From the NCBI RefSeq assembly GCF_036016955.1, contig NZ_JAYWXI010000002.1:62001-126000 (forward strand): a stretch of 64,000 nucleotides of DNA. The letters run 5' to 3'. Position 1 is the first letter of the stretch. Every line of letters starts with the position of its first letter. Source of the DNA: JAYWXI01 sp036016955 (GTDB lineage: Bacteria; Bacteroidota; Bacteroidia; Flavobacteriales; Weeksellaceae). The translations under genes and the position numbers were made by a program. Below the pieces are notes generated by a model. It ran no database searches. It saw only the letters and a program-made list of their open reading frames with translations, and was not told where the DNA came from. This document shows, in pieces, positions 16,646 through 24,360 of this stretch.

Positions 16646-18499
16646 ATGGAAAATACAAGTTCACAGGGGTTTACCTTCGATTTACCTAAAGGCAACTCCT
16701 CCATTATAAAAGTAATTGGTGTCGGTGGTGGCGGTAACAACGCCCTGATGCATATGTACGAAAAAGGAATCCACGGGGTGGACTTCATTATCTGCAATAC
16801 CGATGCTCAAACATTGGATAACAACCCCGTCGCCAACAAGGTGCAACTAGGAGTCTCGACCACCGAAGGCTTAGGGGCGGGAGCCGATCCTGAAGTTGGT
16901 GAAAAAGCGGCTATCGAAAGTATTGACGACATTAAAGCCTCTTTGGGGCAAAACACCAAAATGGTTTTCATCACTGCCGGGATGGGTGGTGGTACGGGAA
17001 CCGGTGCGGCTCCTGTAATTGCCAAAATCGCCAAGGAAATGGGAATTCTTACGGTGGGTATCGTTACGGTTCCTTTCAGTTTTGAAGGTCGACGGAGGCT
17101 GGATCAAGCGGACGCGGGATTGGAAAAACTAAGAAACAACGTTGACTCGCTGATTGTCATCAACAACGACAAACTTCGTCAACAATTCGGAAACCTCGGG
17201 TTCAAGCAGGGCTTTGCCAAAGCCGACGAAGTATTGACCAATGCCGCCAAAGGAATGGCCGAGGTCATTACCGCTCCTTTCACGATTAACATCGACTTCC
17301 GTGACGCCAAGTCCGTTCTCCAAAACTCCGGAACCGCCTTGATGTCCACCGGAATTGCTACCGGAGAAAAACGAGCCGAAGAAGCCGTGAAGCGGGCTTT
17401 GGATTCCCCTCTACTGAACGACAATAAAATCACGGGAGCTAAAGACGTGCTTCTTCTCATCCAGTCTGGAAGCGATGAAAAAGCCGAAGCTACCATGGAT
17501 GAAATTGGTCTGATTAACGACTACATTCAGCAAGAAGCTGGCAATACCGCCAACATTATCTTCGGGGTTGGTACCGATGACGAATTGGGCGATGCCATCA
17601 AAGTTTTGGTTATTGCTACGGGCTTTGCCAAGGAGGATAAAATACACACCGGCATTACCGAGAAGATAAAATACACGCTGGACCAGCCTCTCAACGAGAC
17701 CAAAGAATCGCCTTTTAAGACCAAAGCAGAAAGAGAAGAAATCAACCAAGCCGCCTCGGGAAAAAACGTATTCCGATTGGATGACGACGAGGATTTGAAC
17801 GATCCTACCCCTCAGTTTGCCGTAAAAACAACCGAAAAATCGATCAAAGCCGAAACCGCCATCGCGGCAGAAAGTTTTGCACCGAATACCGAAGAAACAG
17901 CCTTTGCGGACTATTCTTCTCAGGAGCCCGATTTGTTTTCTTACGGAGATTTTGAGGACGACTTAGAAGCCCAATCTTTCAGTTTTGAGACTGAAGCGAT
18001 TGAGCCCTTAGCCGAAGAAAAAAACGAAGAAAAATCCTATTTTTCGGAAGAAAAACCTGTTGAATTCAACTTCGTTCTCAACGAAAAACCTAAGGAAGAC
18101 CTTCAAACACTTCCCAAGGAAGAACCCGTTGAAAAATTCGTTGCCGATACTCCCGTAAATACCGTGGAGGAAGTGAGACCTTCCCTCTTCCAAACGCAGG
18201 AAAGTGCCTTGACCGAAACGGCCGGTACCACCAAAGAGGAAGAGACGTTTACTTACGTGAGTAAACCCTCCAACAGCGAAAAAGTAAACGAAAGAAGAAA
18301 CAAACTAAAAGAGTTCAACTCGCGTTACCAAGTCTTCGATGAAGCCGACGATTTCGAAAACGTTCCTGCTTTCCGAAGAAAAAATATCGCCATCAACGAC
18401 TATACGGCTTCCGAGCAGAACATCAGCAGTTTTCTCTCCGAAAAAGAAGGACGGATGGAATTAAAGGAAAACCGTTTTCTGAATAAAGACGTAGACTAA
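16646..18499 (+). CDS. ftsZ: Cell division GTPase FtsZ, long-linker form
   Basis: 617 residues, much longer than the roughly 380 of E. coli FtsZ. The GTPase domain occupies about residues 20-330, with 'GVGGGGNNAL' at 25-34, the tubulin signature GGGTGTG at 114-120 and the T7 loop 'NIDFRDAKSVL'. Residues about 350-585 form an acidic, Glu/Pro-rich linker likely to be disordered. The last about 30 residues (ISSFLSEKEG...ENRFLNKDVD) form the conserved C-terminal peptide that should bind FtsA. Long linkers are usual in Flavobacteriia. Last gene of the dcw cluster. Confidence 0.97.
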   Translation: MENTSSQGFTFDLPKGNSSIIKVIGVGGGGNNALMHMYEKGIHGVDFIICNTDAQTLDNNPVANKVQLGVSTTEGLGAGADPEVGEKAAIESIDDIKASLGQNTKMVFITAGMGGGTGTGAAPVIAKIAKEMGILTVGIVTVPFSFEGRRRLDQADAGLEKLRNNVDSLIVINNDKLRQQFGNLGFKQGFAKADEVLTNAAKGMAEVITAPFTINIDFRDAKSVLQNSGTALMSTGIATGEKRAEEAVKRALDSPLLNDNKITGAKDVLLLIQSGSDEKAEATMDEIGLINDYIQQEAGNTANIIFGVGTDDELGDAIKVLVIATGFAKEDKIHTGITEKIKYTLDQPLNETKESPFKTKAEREEINQAASGKNVFRLDDDEDLNDPTPQFAVKTTEKSIKAETAIAAESFAPNTEETAFADYSSQEPDLFSYGDFEDDLEAQSFSFETEAIEPLAEEKNEEKSYFSEEKPVEFNFVLNEKPKEDLQTLPKEEPVEKFVADTPVNTVEEVRPSLFQTQESALTETAGTTKEEETFTYVSKPSNSEKVNERRNKLKEFNSRYQVFDEADDFENVPAFRRKNIAINDYTASEQNISSFLSEKEGRMELKENRFLNKDVD

Positions 18500-18510
18500 A
18501 TCCAATTAAA

Positions 18511-18942
18511 ATGAGCTTAGAAAACACCATCAACGAAGCGATAAAAAGTGCCATGCGCGAAAAAGACAAAGTGGCACTCGATGCATTGCGTGCCGTAAAG
18601 TCCCAAATTCTTCTCCTTAAAACCGAAGCCCGAGAAGCGGAGGTTTCTGCGGAGCAAGAGATGGCCATTCTGCAAAGAATGATCAAACAAAGAAAGGATT
18701 CCATGGCACAGTTTTCCGCCCAAGGTCGAGACGATTTGGCCGAAGTGGAAGAAGCCCAGATGAAAGTCATCGAACGTTTCCTTCCGAAACAATTAAGCAG
18801 TGAGGAACTGGAAGCCGAGATAAAAAAAATCATCGAACAAACGGGGGCTCAAGGCCTTAAAGAAATCGGAAAAGTCATGGGGGGTTGCTTCCAAAGCATT
18901 GGCAGGCCAATCCGATGGCAAAAGCATCTCCGAAATGGCTAA
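18511..18942 (+). CDS. GatB/YqeY domain protein, frameshifted at the 3' end
   Basis: Reads as 143 residues, but only the first about 124 match the YqeY/GatB-tail family (MSLENTINEAI..., 'FLPKQLSSEELE', 'IGKVMG'). After the G6 run at 18879-18884 the sequence becomes unrelated. Dropping one G restores the expected family ending, VASKALAGQSDGKSISEMA then KKLLA, closing at the TAA 18956-18958. Either the run holds a sequencing/assembly indel or the gene is truly altered. The domain resembles the tRNA-binding tail of GatB; the role of free-standing YqeY is not settled. It follows ftsZ by 11 bp. Confidence 0.85.
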   Translation: MSLENTINEAIKSAMREKDKVALDALRAVKSQILLLKTEAREAEVSAEQEMAILQRMIKQRKDSMAQFSAQGRDDLAEVEEAQMKVIERFLPKQLSSEELEAEIKKIIEQTGAQGLKEIGKVMGGCFQSIGRPIRWQKHLRNG

Positions 18943-19033
18943 AAAACTATTGGCCTAATTGCTCTCAGGGGTTAGGACATCCCAACCCCATGAATAAAAG
19001 GATATTCAACCTTTGCATATCGATTTGATTGAA

Positions 19034-19066
19034 AACCTGATGCCCTCGTTGGCGTCGGGTTTTTCT
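19034..19066 (+). terminator. Terminator after the yqeY-like gene
   Basis: Stem CCTGATGCC (19036-19044) / GGCGTCGGG (19051-19059), with two G-U pairs, loop CTCGTT, then TTTTTCTTTTT. A weaker hairpin GGGGTT/AACCCC at 18968-18989 precedes it. This ends the dcw-yqeY run. Confidence 0.75.
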
Positions 19067-19139
19067 TTTTCCGTCATTTTGTCCGTTATCTTGGTTTGGA
19101 ACACTTTTTACTCTTTTCCTGAAGATTAAAATAATTGAT

Positions 19140-19147
19140 TAAATTTG
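19140..19147 (+). promoter_or_regulatory. Promoter -7 element TAAATTTG for the bacilliredoxin gene
   Basis: Exact TAnnTTTG match, 33 nt before the ATG at 19181; no convincing -33 TTG at the usual distance. Confidence 0.55.
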
Positions 19148-19180
19148 AAACTTTAATTTCCAACTTAAAAAAAAATTGAT

Positions 19181-19591
19181 ATGTATCCAGCAGAATTAGT
19201 CTTGCCGATGAAGGCTGAACTTACCGATAAAGGTTTTCAGGATTTGACCACAGCAGAAGCCGTTAACCAAGCATTAAAACAACCCGGAACTACACTGGTC
19301 ATGGTAAATTCCGTTTGCGGTTGTGCCGCAGGAGCCGCCAGACCCGGTGTGGTTTATTCCCTTACGGGCGATAAAAAACCGGATCATCTCGTAACCGTAT
19401 TTGCCGGTTTCGATATGGACGCCGTTGCCGAAGCAAGGAAACACATGGCACCATTCCCACCGAGTTCGCCTTGCGTGGCTTTGTTTAAAGACGGCGAATT
19501 GGTGCACATGCTCGAAAGACACCACATCGAAGGAAATCCTGCGGGAGCCATTGCCGCCAACCTCCAGGCCGCCTACGACGAATATTGCTAA
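19181..19591 (+). CDS. BrxA/BrxB family bacilliredoxin (YphP/YqiW type)
   Basis: 136 residues, the standard length. Thioredoxin-like fold protein with the family's CGC active site (C46-G47-C48 in NSVCGCAAGAARPG), then 'VFAGFDMDAVAEAR' and 'PPSSPCVALFKDGELVHMLERH'. In Bacillus these proteins remove bacillithiol from oxidised proteins, and many Bacteroidota are thought to make bacillithiol too; the partner thiol here is inferred. Monocistronic, between its own promoter and a strong two-way terminator. Confidence 0.9.
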   Translation: MYPAELVLPMKAELTDKGFQDLTTAEAVNQALKQPGTTLVMVNSVCGCAAGAARPGVVYSLTGDKKPDHLVTVFAGFDMDAVAEARKHMAPFPPSSPCVALFKDGELVHMLERHHIEGNPAGAIAANLQAAYDEYC

Positions 19592-19610
19592 AATTGAATA
19601 TTATACACCA

Positions 19611-19642
19611 AAAACGCCCCGTTCAAATGAACGGGGCGTTTT
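19611..19642. terminator. Bidirectional terminator between convergent genes
   Basis: Perfect 14-bp stem AAAACGCCCCGTTC (19611-19624) / GAACGGGGCGTTTT (19629-19642), loop AAAT. The A and T arms let it serve the bacilliredoxin gene on + and the 878-aa protein gene on -. Confidence 0.9.
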
Positions 19643-19661
19643 CATTTCTACCAAACCGAGA

Positions 19662-22298
19662 TTATTTCTGCATAAAATAATTATAGTAAGAACATTGTCC
19701 CATCAGCTTTCTGCTCGTTTCGGTATCGGCATAATTTTGCTTTAGCTCGGTAAAATAGGTTCGGTAGTTACCGTTTTTGGCGGCCGCCAGTTTTTGCTCG
19801 AACTTCGACTGCTTTTCTTCCCAATCCGAAGCACTGTAATCGTATTCCTGAGGTTGGCTTGCTTCCCATTGATAATATTTACCCTGTTCCGCACTTGCCA
19901 TTTGGAAAAGAAGCCTCGCTTTAACTTCTCTATCGGTTGTATTATCCAATGCTTTTTTATAATACCCGATAATTTTGTCGAAATCGTTAGAGGCTATACG
20001 AATCGGAAAAGACTTGTAATAAAGCTCCGAGGAAAAGATATTCAGCTCCGAAAAATCGTATTTCCCTCCGTTAGAGTTATCGATATCTGCCACAAAATAA
20101 TGGCGGTAATACCCCAAAATAGATGTATTATACAATAAATTTCCGATGAGCTGATTGGCCTGCGCCGCTTTCGCAGTATTTCCACGACCTGTCTTTTCAA
20201 GCTCCAAAGCCGCTTCTGCCAGCTCCTTTTTGTTCATATTGGGTTTGATGAACGGATAATCCTTAATAAAAGATTCGGCTCTCATCGACTCGCTTTCAGG
20301 ACTTTGGAAGCTTTCCCAAACATTATGCCCGAATACCAATGGCGAAATCCCCCGATAACCGTTATACCCCTCCACAACCAAACGGTTTTGCTCGTAGTCG
20401 TAGCGAGGTATGCCTTGGAAATTATTCACTTTATTATAATAGGCCAACGCTTTATCAAAATGAGCCAATCGCATTTGGTGATCCCCGTAAAGAACATTGA
20501 AAAAGTTAGCCGTATCGCCTCCCGTATCAATATTTTTGGCCACTACCTTGCGCTCGAAAAGGGTTTTATCCTTCCGAAGGTAAAACGATTCTACCGCGCT
20601 TACCAAATCCATATCCAAACTGTATTGCAAGTCGGACAAACGATTGTTCATAAGGAAAGATTTGCCGTGTTCACCTTGAAGGAAATAACGGTTGGCCAAA
20701 ATATCAACAATAAAATCCGATACGGTTGAGGTTTTATTCTTTCCCGATAACTCTTCTACCAACTCCGGATACGTTTTAATCATATGATTTTCGAATGCCT
20801 CGTCAATTCTTGGGCGGGAAAGAATAGCATTAAGCAAATTCATACGGCTGATTTGAGCCAAATAAGCCCGATCCTGTGTTTGTATGGTTTTCAAGACGGC
20901 TTCACTGCCTTGGTAATCCTTTTGCAAAAACTTAAGGTACGATTGCGAAATTCGCCAGTAAGGATCCTCGGACTGATCGGCCACCTTCTCGGCAAAGCGT
21001 TCCAACGCCTCAATTTGCTCCCCCAAAAGAGACCGCTGTTGCTCGGTGGAAACCGACAAAGGCAACCGATTGGGATGATTTAAAAGCGTCTTGTCCGACA
21101 AAGCCTCTCCCTCCTCCGCAGAAACCACGCTCTCCACCGAATCGCTGCCACCAAAAATAGACTTGAAAAAAGCAACCACCTTATCCCAAAACGACAACTC
21201 TTTTTTCACTGCGGACTTTCGAACACCTGACGGAGCTTTCGGAACATCGGGAGCCGTCTTAGCCGCCTCACCATCGGTATCGGCATAGTAATCGTAAGGT
21301 AAATAAAGGCGTTCCAACTCGTTAATCGCTCTGGCTTGAAGCACTTTAAGAACTTCCGCATTGGGATTGATGGCGTAAATTTTTTCCATCATCGAAAACG
21401 GATTATTAAACCCCTGATACCCCAAAAGGAAATAGGCCATAACCTTTTCCTCGTCGTTTTGAGCCCGAGAAAGTAAATCCTCAAACGCTTTTTCGTCGGA
21501 AAGCTTTATCGAAACATAAGCCGTCTGTTTTCTAGACTTGGTATGGATGAAGACCTGAAAGAAATTCCAGTTAGCCTCCTGCTTTTGCCCCAATCCCCGC
21601 TGCGCTCCAGCCATTTGTTCCAACGCCATGTAATACACGGCATTCTTCAATCCCACAGGTTCCACATAGGTTCGGAAAGCCTCTACCGCTTGCTCGTAAT
21701 TCCGGTTATAATGTTCGAAACGAACCATCTGATAAGCATACCTCAGACGGATGTCCTTGTTCTGCGTAGCTGCATAAAGTGCCTTTAGATTCGAAAGCGT
21801 TGCCGAATAATCCAATACCGAAGCCAAGCGGTACTTTGGTTCCTCGTACAGAAAATAAGAGTCCTCCTCTTCCGAAATCTTATTGATCCTGAGGTTTTCC
21901 ATCTTTTTAGCCTCGATCAGATAATCCAAACCTTCTCTGTAGGTGTCGTAATTGCCCAATTTACGAAGAGTCTTGTCTCCGCTTCGATTAGCCTGTTTAA
22001 AAGCCTCCAAATCCGCCATGGGAAGTTCATAGACCAAACGTTTGACTTCATCCCCGCTCAGCTTATTTTGAAAAAAACGACACCACAATTCGAGATTATC
22101 GTCCGGCAAAACGACGGCAGGATCCTCGTAAAACGCCGAAGAATAAGACAAAAGAAAGGGCGTAAACGACTTGTCGGCCACAATGGTTTGGGTAAAAAGG
22201 TTAAAATACCCCTCATCCGGCTCGTACCACGCGCAAGCTTTAGCCCCTTGAAACCCCAAAAAACACCACATCCCCAAGGAAACAATAATTTTTTTCAT
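19662..22298 (-). CDS. Secreted helical-repeat protein, unknown function (878 aa)
   Basis: I do not recognise a named family. The N-terminus is a signal peptide (MKKIIVSLGMWCFLGFQGAKA), so it is exported. The rest is mostly helical with TPR-like stretches, for example around residues 215-260 (YEQAVEAFRTYV), 455-480 (LKFLQKDYQGSEAVL) and 620-640 (HFDKALAYYNKV). A Ser/Lys-rich low-complexity region with a basic patch lies at about 345-385, dividing the protein in two. It starts 3 bp after the stop of the lipoprotein gene upstream, so the two are surely one operon. Similar large secreted proteins of unknown role occur in flavobacteria. Confidence 0.8.
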   Translation of the reverse strand: MKKIIVSLGMWCFLGFQGAKACAWYEPDEGYFNLFTQTIVADKSFTPFLLSYSSAFYEDPAVVLPDDNLELWCRFFQNKLSGDEVKRLVYELPMADLEAFKQANRSGDKTLRKLGNYDTYREGLDYLIEAKKMENLRINKISEEEDSYFLYEEPKYRLASVLDYSATLSNLKALYAATQNKDIRLRYAYQMVRFEHYNRNYEQAVEAFRTYVEPVGLKNAVYYMALEQMAGAQRGLGQKQEANWNFFQVFIHTKSRKQTAYVSIKLSDEKAFEDLLSRAQNDEEKVMAYFLLGYQGFNNPFSMMEKIYAINPNAEVLKVLQARAINELERLYLPYDYYADTDGEAAKTAPDVPKAPSGVRKSAVKKELSFWDKVVAFFKSIFGGSDSVESVVSAEEGEALSDKTLLNHPNRLPLSVSTEQQRSLLGEQIEALERFAEKVADQSEDPYWRISQSYLKFLQKDYQGSEAVLKTIQTQDRAYLAQISRMNLLNAILSRPRIDEAFENHMIKTYPELVEELSGKNKTSTVSDFIVDILANRYFLQGEHGKSFLMNNRLSDLQYSLDMDLVSAVESFYLRKDKTLFERKVVAKNIDTGGDTANFFNVLYGDHQMRLAHFDKALAYYNKVNNFQGIPRYDYEQNRLVVEGYNGYRGISPLVFGHNVWESFQSPESESMRAESFIKDYPFIKPNMNKKELAEAALELEKTGRGNTAKAAQANQLIGNLLYNTSILGYYRHYFVADIDNSNGGKYDFSELNIFSSELYYKSFPIRIASNDFDKIIGYYKKALDNTTDREVKARLLFQMASAEQGKYYQWEASQPQEYDYSASDWEEKQSKFEQKLAAAKNGNYRTYFTELKQNYADTETSRKLMGQCSYYNYFMQK

Positions 22299-22301
22299 CT
22301 T

Positions 22302-23285
22302 TTATTTGATTCTGTTGTTTATAAATTCATGATCCAAATGGTAGTAAACCACCCGGTAGGATCCCAGTTTCCGGTTTAAAAAAGCGGTTACCTCTGCCAA
22401 TTGTTCCTCGGAAACTTCTTCCACCTTGATTTTAAACCCTTTATTAAGAAAATAGCCGAAATAAAAACCGTCTCTCGTTACCACCGCCTCATCCGCCGAG
22501 GTTTTCCTCAGCCCCTCGGCATACAAATCGTTAACCTTAAGGGCATTAATAAGCTTATGACGACCAAGGTGATTGGTCACGATTCCCCAAGAGTAGATGG
22601 GAAGAGCAATATCCATATTCTTAACAGGATAACGGTCGACCGAGGCCAGGTAATTTTTGAGCAAAGCCACATCCAAAATGGAATTTCGTTCCGTAGCCTC
22701 CAAAGGCGATGACGTGGAATAACACATCAAATAAACCTTATCCACCGGAGGAACCCCCATCACCTTACGATCTCGAACCTGATGAAGCCTCAATGTAGAA
22801 CTCACCTTCACCGAAGAAATTCGTTTAAGCTCTTTCAGAAAAAAGAAAAAATTATCCCGGGTCGAAGCCGTCCAGTCGCAATCAATTTGGATTTCAGGAA
22901 ATGCCCCGCCTCCAAAAGAAACCTGCCGCTGTTTAATTTGCTGAAACGTCCATGCAGCAAGAGAAGCCGCCTCTCCCTCAGACACCCCAAAAAAAGTACG
23001 GTTCGTAATGAATACCGTAGGTACAACAATCTTCCCGTTCGGCACTTTATTTTCTTTAACAATAATCGGAGCCAAAGCCTGCGCCTGACCGTCCACCTTA
23101 TCCACATCGAAATAACGAACATAAAAAGGTTCCAAAGGAGCTGCCTCCAGCGCTTTCTTCTCGGTTTCGTCCAAACGAAACACCGTACGCCAATAATAAT
23201 ACGTGTACGGAGGGTTTTCTCGATTCCCGCACCCCAATAAACCAAACAACCCAACCAGCCATAAAATATGCAGACACTTTCTCAT
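22302..23285 (-). CDS. Lipoprotein with possible TIM-barrel (DUF3142-like) domain
   Basis: 327 residues from ATG 23285; a GTG 9 bases earlier is less likely. Lipoprotein signal MRKCLHILWLVGLFGLLGC. The mature part has 'YYYWRTVF', 'FYVRYFDVD', 'IQIDCDWTAS' and 'VDKVYLMCYS', an order of strands and acidic residues that recalls glycoside-hydrolase-like TIM barrels such as DUF3142. That likeness is weak and from memory; enzymatic activity is not established. It lies between the truncated haemoglobin gene (21-bp gap) and the 878-aa gene (3-bp gap), which it probably works with at the cell surface. Confidence 0.7.
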   Translation of the reverse strand: MRKCLHILWLVGLFGLLGCGNRENPPYTYYYWRTVFRLDETEKKALEAAPLEPFYVRYFDVDKVDGQAQALAPIIVKENKVPNGKIVVPTVFITNRTFFGVSEGEAASLAAWTFQQIKQRQVSFGGGAFPEIQIDCDWTASTRDNFFFFLKELKRISSVKVSSTLRLHQVRDRKVMGVPPVDKVYLMCYSTSSPLEATERNSILDVALLKNYLASVDRYPVKNMDIALPIYSWGIVTNHLGRHKLINALKVNDLYAEGLRKTSADEAVVTRDGFYFGYFLNKGFKIKVEEVSEEQLAEVTAFLNRKLGSYRVVYYHLDHEFINNRIK

Positions 23286-23306
23286 CCTATCCACTTCTTA
23301 AAAAAA

Positions 23307-23687
23307 CTAAAATCTTCTCGCCACAGCCATCTTATGCGCCATGAGTGAGGAAATATTCTTGGCTTTATACACGGCCATTTCCGCCACCTCTCCCGTAAAA
23401 TTTTCCCGAACCGTTTGCGTCCAAAGGTAAAGCCAATGTTCAAAATGAGCTTTTTCCATCGCCCGCTGTTCATTAAGCGGAAAGTGTGCCGCCATGGGAT
23501 TCCCCTTGTAAGCCGTACGCCCAAAAAGAAGCGTTTCCCAAAAATCATACATCTTCGGAAGATGATGCTCCCAATCCACCTTGGCAATTTCGGTAAAGAA
23601 AAAACCAATGGTGGCATCCCGCTCCACTTTACGGTAAAAAGTGTTCACCAAAAATTCAATATCCTGTCTTGTTTCTAACGTTTTCAT
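23307..23687 (-). CDS. Group III truncated haemoglobin
   Basis: 126 residues from ATG 23687; an upstream TTG would extend by 3 residues only. Features of group III trHb: 'FYRKVERDATIGFFF', 'LPKMYDFWETLLFG', 'YKGNPMAAHFPL' and 'KAHFEHWLYLW', where His81 is the likely proximal haem ligand. These cytosolic globins bind O2/NO and are thought to help in NO or redox chemistry; the exact substrate is unknown. First gene of a three-gene minus-strand unit with a promoter 6 nt before the start codon. Confidence 0.88.
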   Translation of the reverse strand: MKTLETRQDIEFLVNTFYRKVERDATIGFFFTEIAKVDWEHHLPKMYDFWETLLFGRTAYKGNPMAAHFPLNEQRAMEKAHFEHWLYLWTQTVRENFTGEVAEMAVYKAKNISSLMAHKMAVARRF

Positions 23688-23693
23688 TCCAAA

Positions 23694-23701
23694 CAAATAT
23701 A
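23694..23701 (-). promoter_or_regulatory. Promoter -7 element TATATTTG for the haemoglobin operon
   Basis: On the minus strand TATATTTG is followed by TTTGGA and then ATG, so the transcript should be leaderless or nearly so. Divergent from the YkgJ-like gene promoter at 23740. Confidence 0.65.
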
Positions 23702-23739
23702 CATAATTATGAGATTCCCCGCACTTTGATTTTTTCGTT

Positions 23740-23747
23740 TACTTTTG
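23740..23747 (+). promoter_or_regulatory. Promoter -7 element TACTTTTG for the YkgJ-like gene
   Basis: Exact TAnnTTTG match 26 nt before the ATG at 23774. It supports that start over in-frame codons further upstream. Confidence 0.6.
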
Positions 23748-23773
23748 CAACATCTTTTAATAATGCCGAGAAA

Positions 23774-24262
23774 ATGGATATTGACTTCTACAAATCCCAA
23801 GCCATCCAAAAGCAAAAAGAGCACAAAAAATTTCTTGAAGGCCTGAAGAAAAAGCCGCCCAAAAACCTGGATTATCTTACCCAAGATACCCATGAAGAAG
23901 TTTTTGATAGCATCAGCTGCCTCCAATGCGCCAACTGCTGTAAAACCACCGGCCCCCTATACACCGAAAAAGACATCGAAAGAATCGCCAAATTCCTACG
24001 GATGAAGCCAGCAGAATTCGAGGCTAAATTCTTGAAAACCGATGAAGATCAAGATAAAGTGCTCCAATCCCTGCCTTGTTTTTTCCTTAATGAGGATCAT
24101 ACTTGCAGCATCTACGACGTGCGCCCAAAAGCCTGCCGCGAATACCCGCACACCGACCGAAAAAAAATCTATCAAATCAATGCCTTAACGCTAAAAAACA
24201 CTCTAATCTGCCCGGCAGCCTTCCTTTTCGTTGAAAAACTTCAAGAAAAAATACAAAAATAG
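23774..24262 (+). CDS. YkgJ-type cysteine cluster protein
   Basis: 162 residues from ATG 23774. Eight cysteines at residues 49, 52, 55, 56, 102, 111, 121 and 146 form the CxxCxxCC ... PC ... CSIYDVRPKACREYP ... C pattern of the YkgJ/Fe-S cluster family (UPF0153), which probably binds zinc or an Fe-S cluster. No reaction is known for this member. An open frame continues upstream to 23669 but would run through the promoter. It is convergent with gdhA, with a hairpin between. Confidence 0.85.
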   Translation: MDIDFYKSQAIQKQKEHKKFLEGLKKKPPKNLDYLTQDTHEEVFDSISCLQCANCCKTTGPLYTEKDIERIAKFLRMKPAEFEAKFLKTDEDQDKVLQSLPCFFLNEDHTCSIYDVRPKACREYPHTDRKKIYQINALTLKNTLICPAAFLFVEKLQEKIQK

Positions 24263-24287
24263 AAAGCATTGGTAACCAATGCTTTCT
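24261..24287. terminator. Hairpin terminator between YkgJ-like gene and gdhA
   Basis: Palindrome AGAAAGCATTGGT-A-ACCAATGCTTTCT; in practice an 11-bp stem with loop GTAAC, flanked by A-rich sequence on the left and a pyrimidine run on the right. It starts inside the TAG stop of the upstream gene and may act in both directions. Confidence 0.65.
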
Positions 24288-24360
24288 ACTCCTTTCACTT
24301 TACTTTTATCCCCTAAATCGCCGGGGCGGCTTTAGCTTTATCTGCTTATGCATGAGGAAT

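Noticed and set aside
20784..21288. Plus-strand frames within the 878-aa protein gene
   Set aside because: Antisense to a long, well-behaved coding region; composition suggests shadows.
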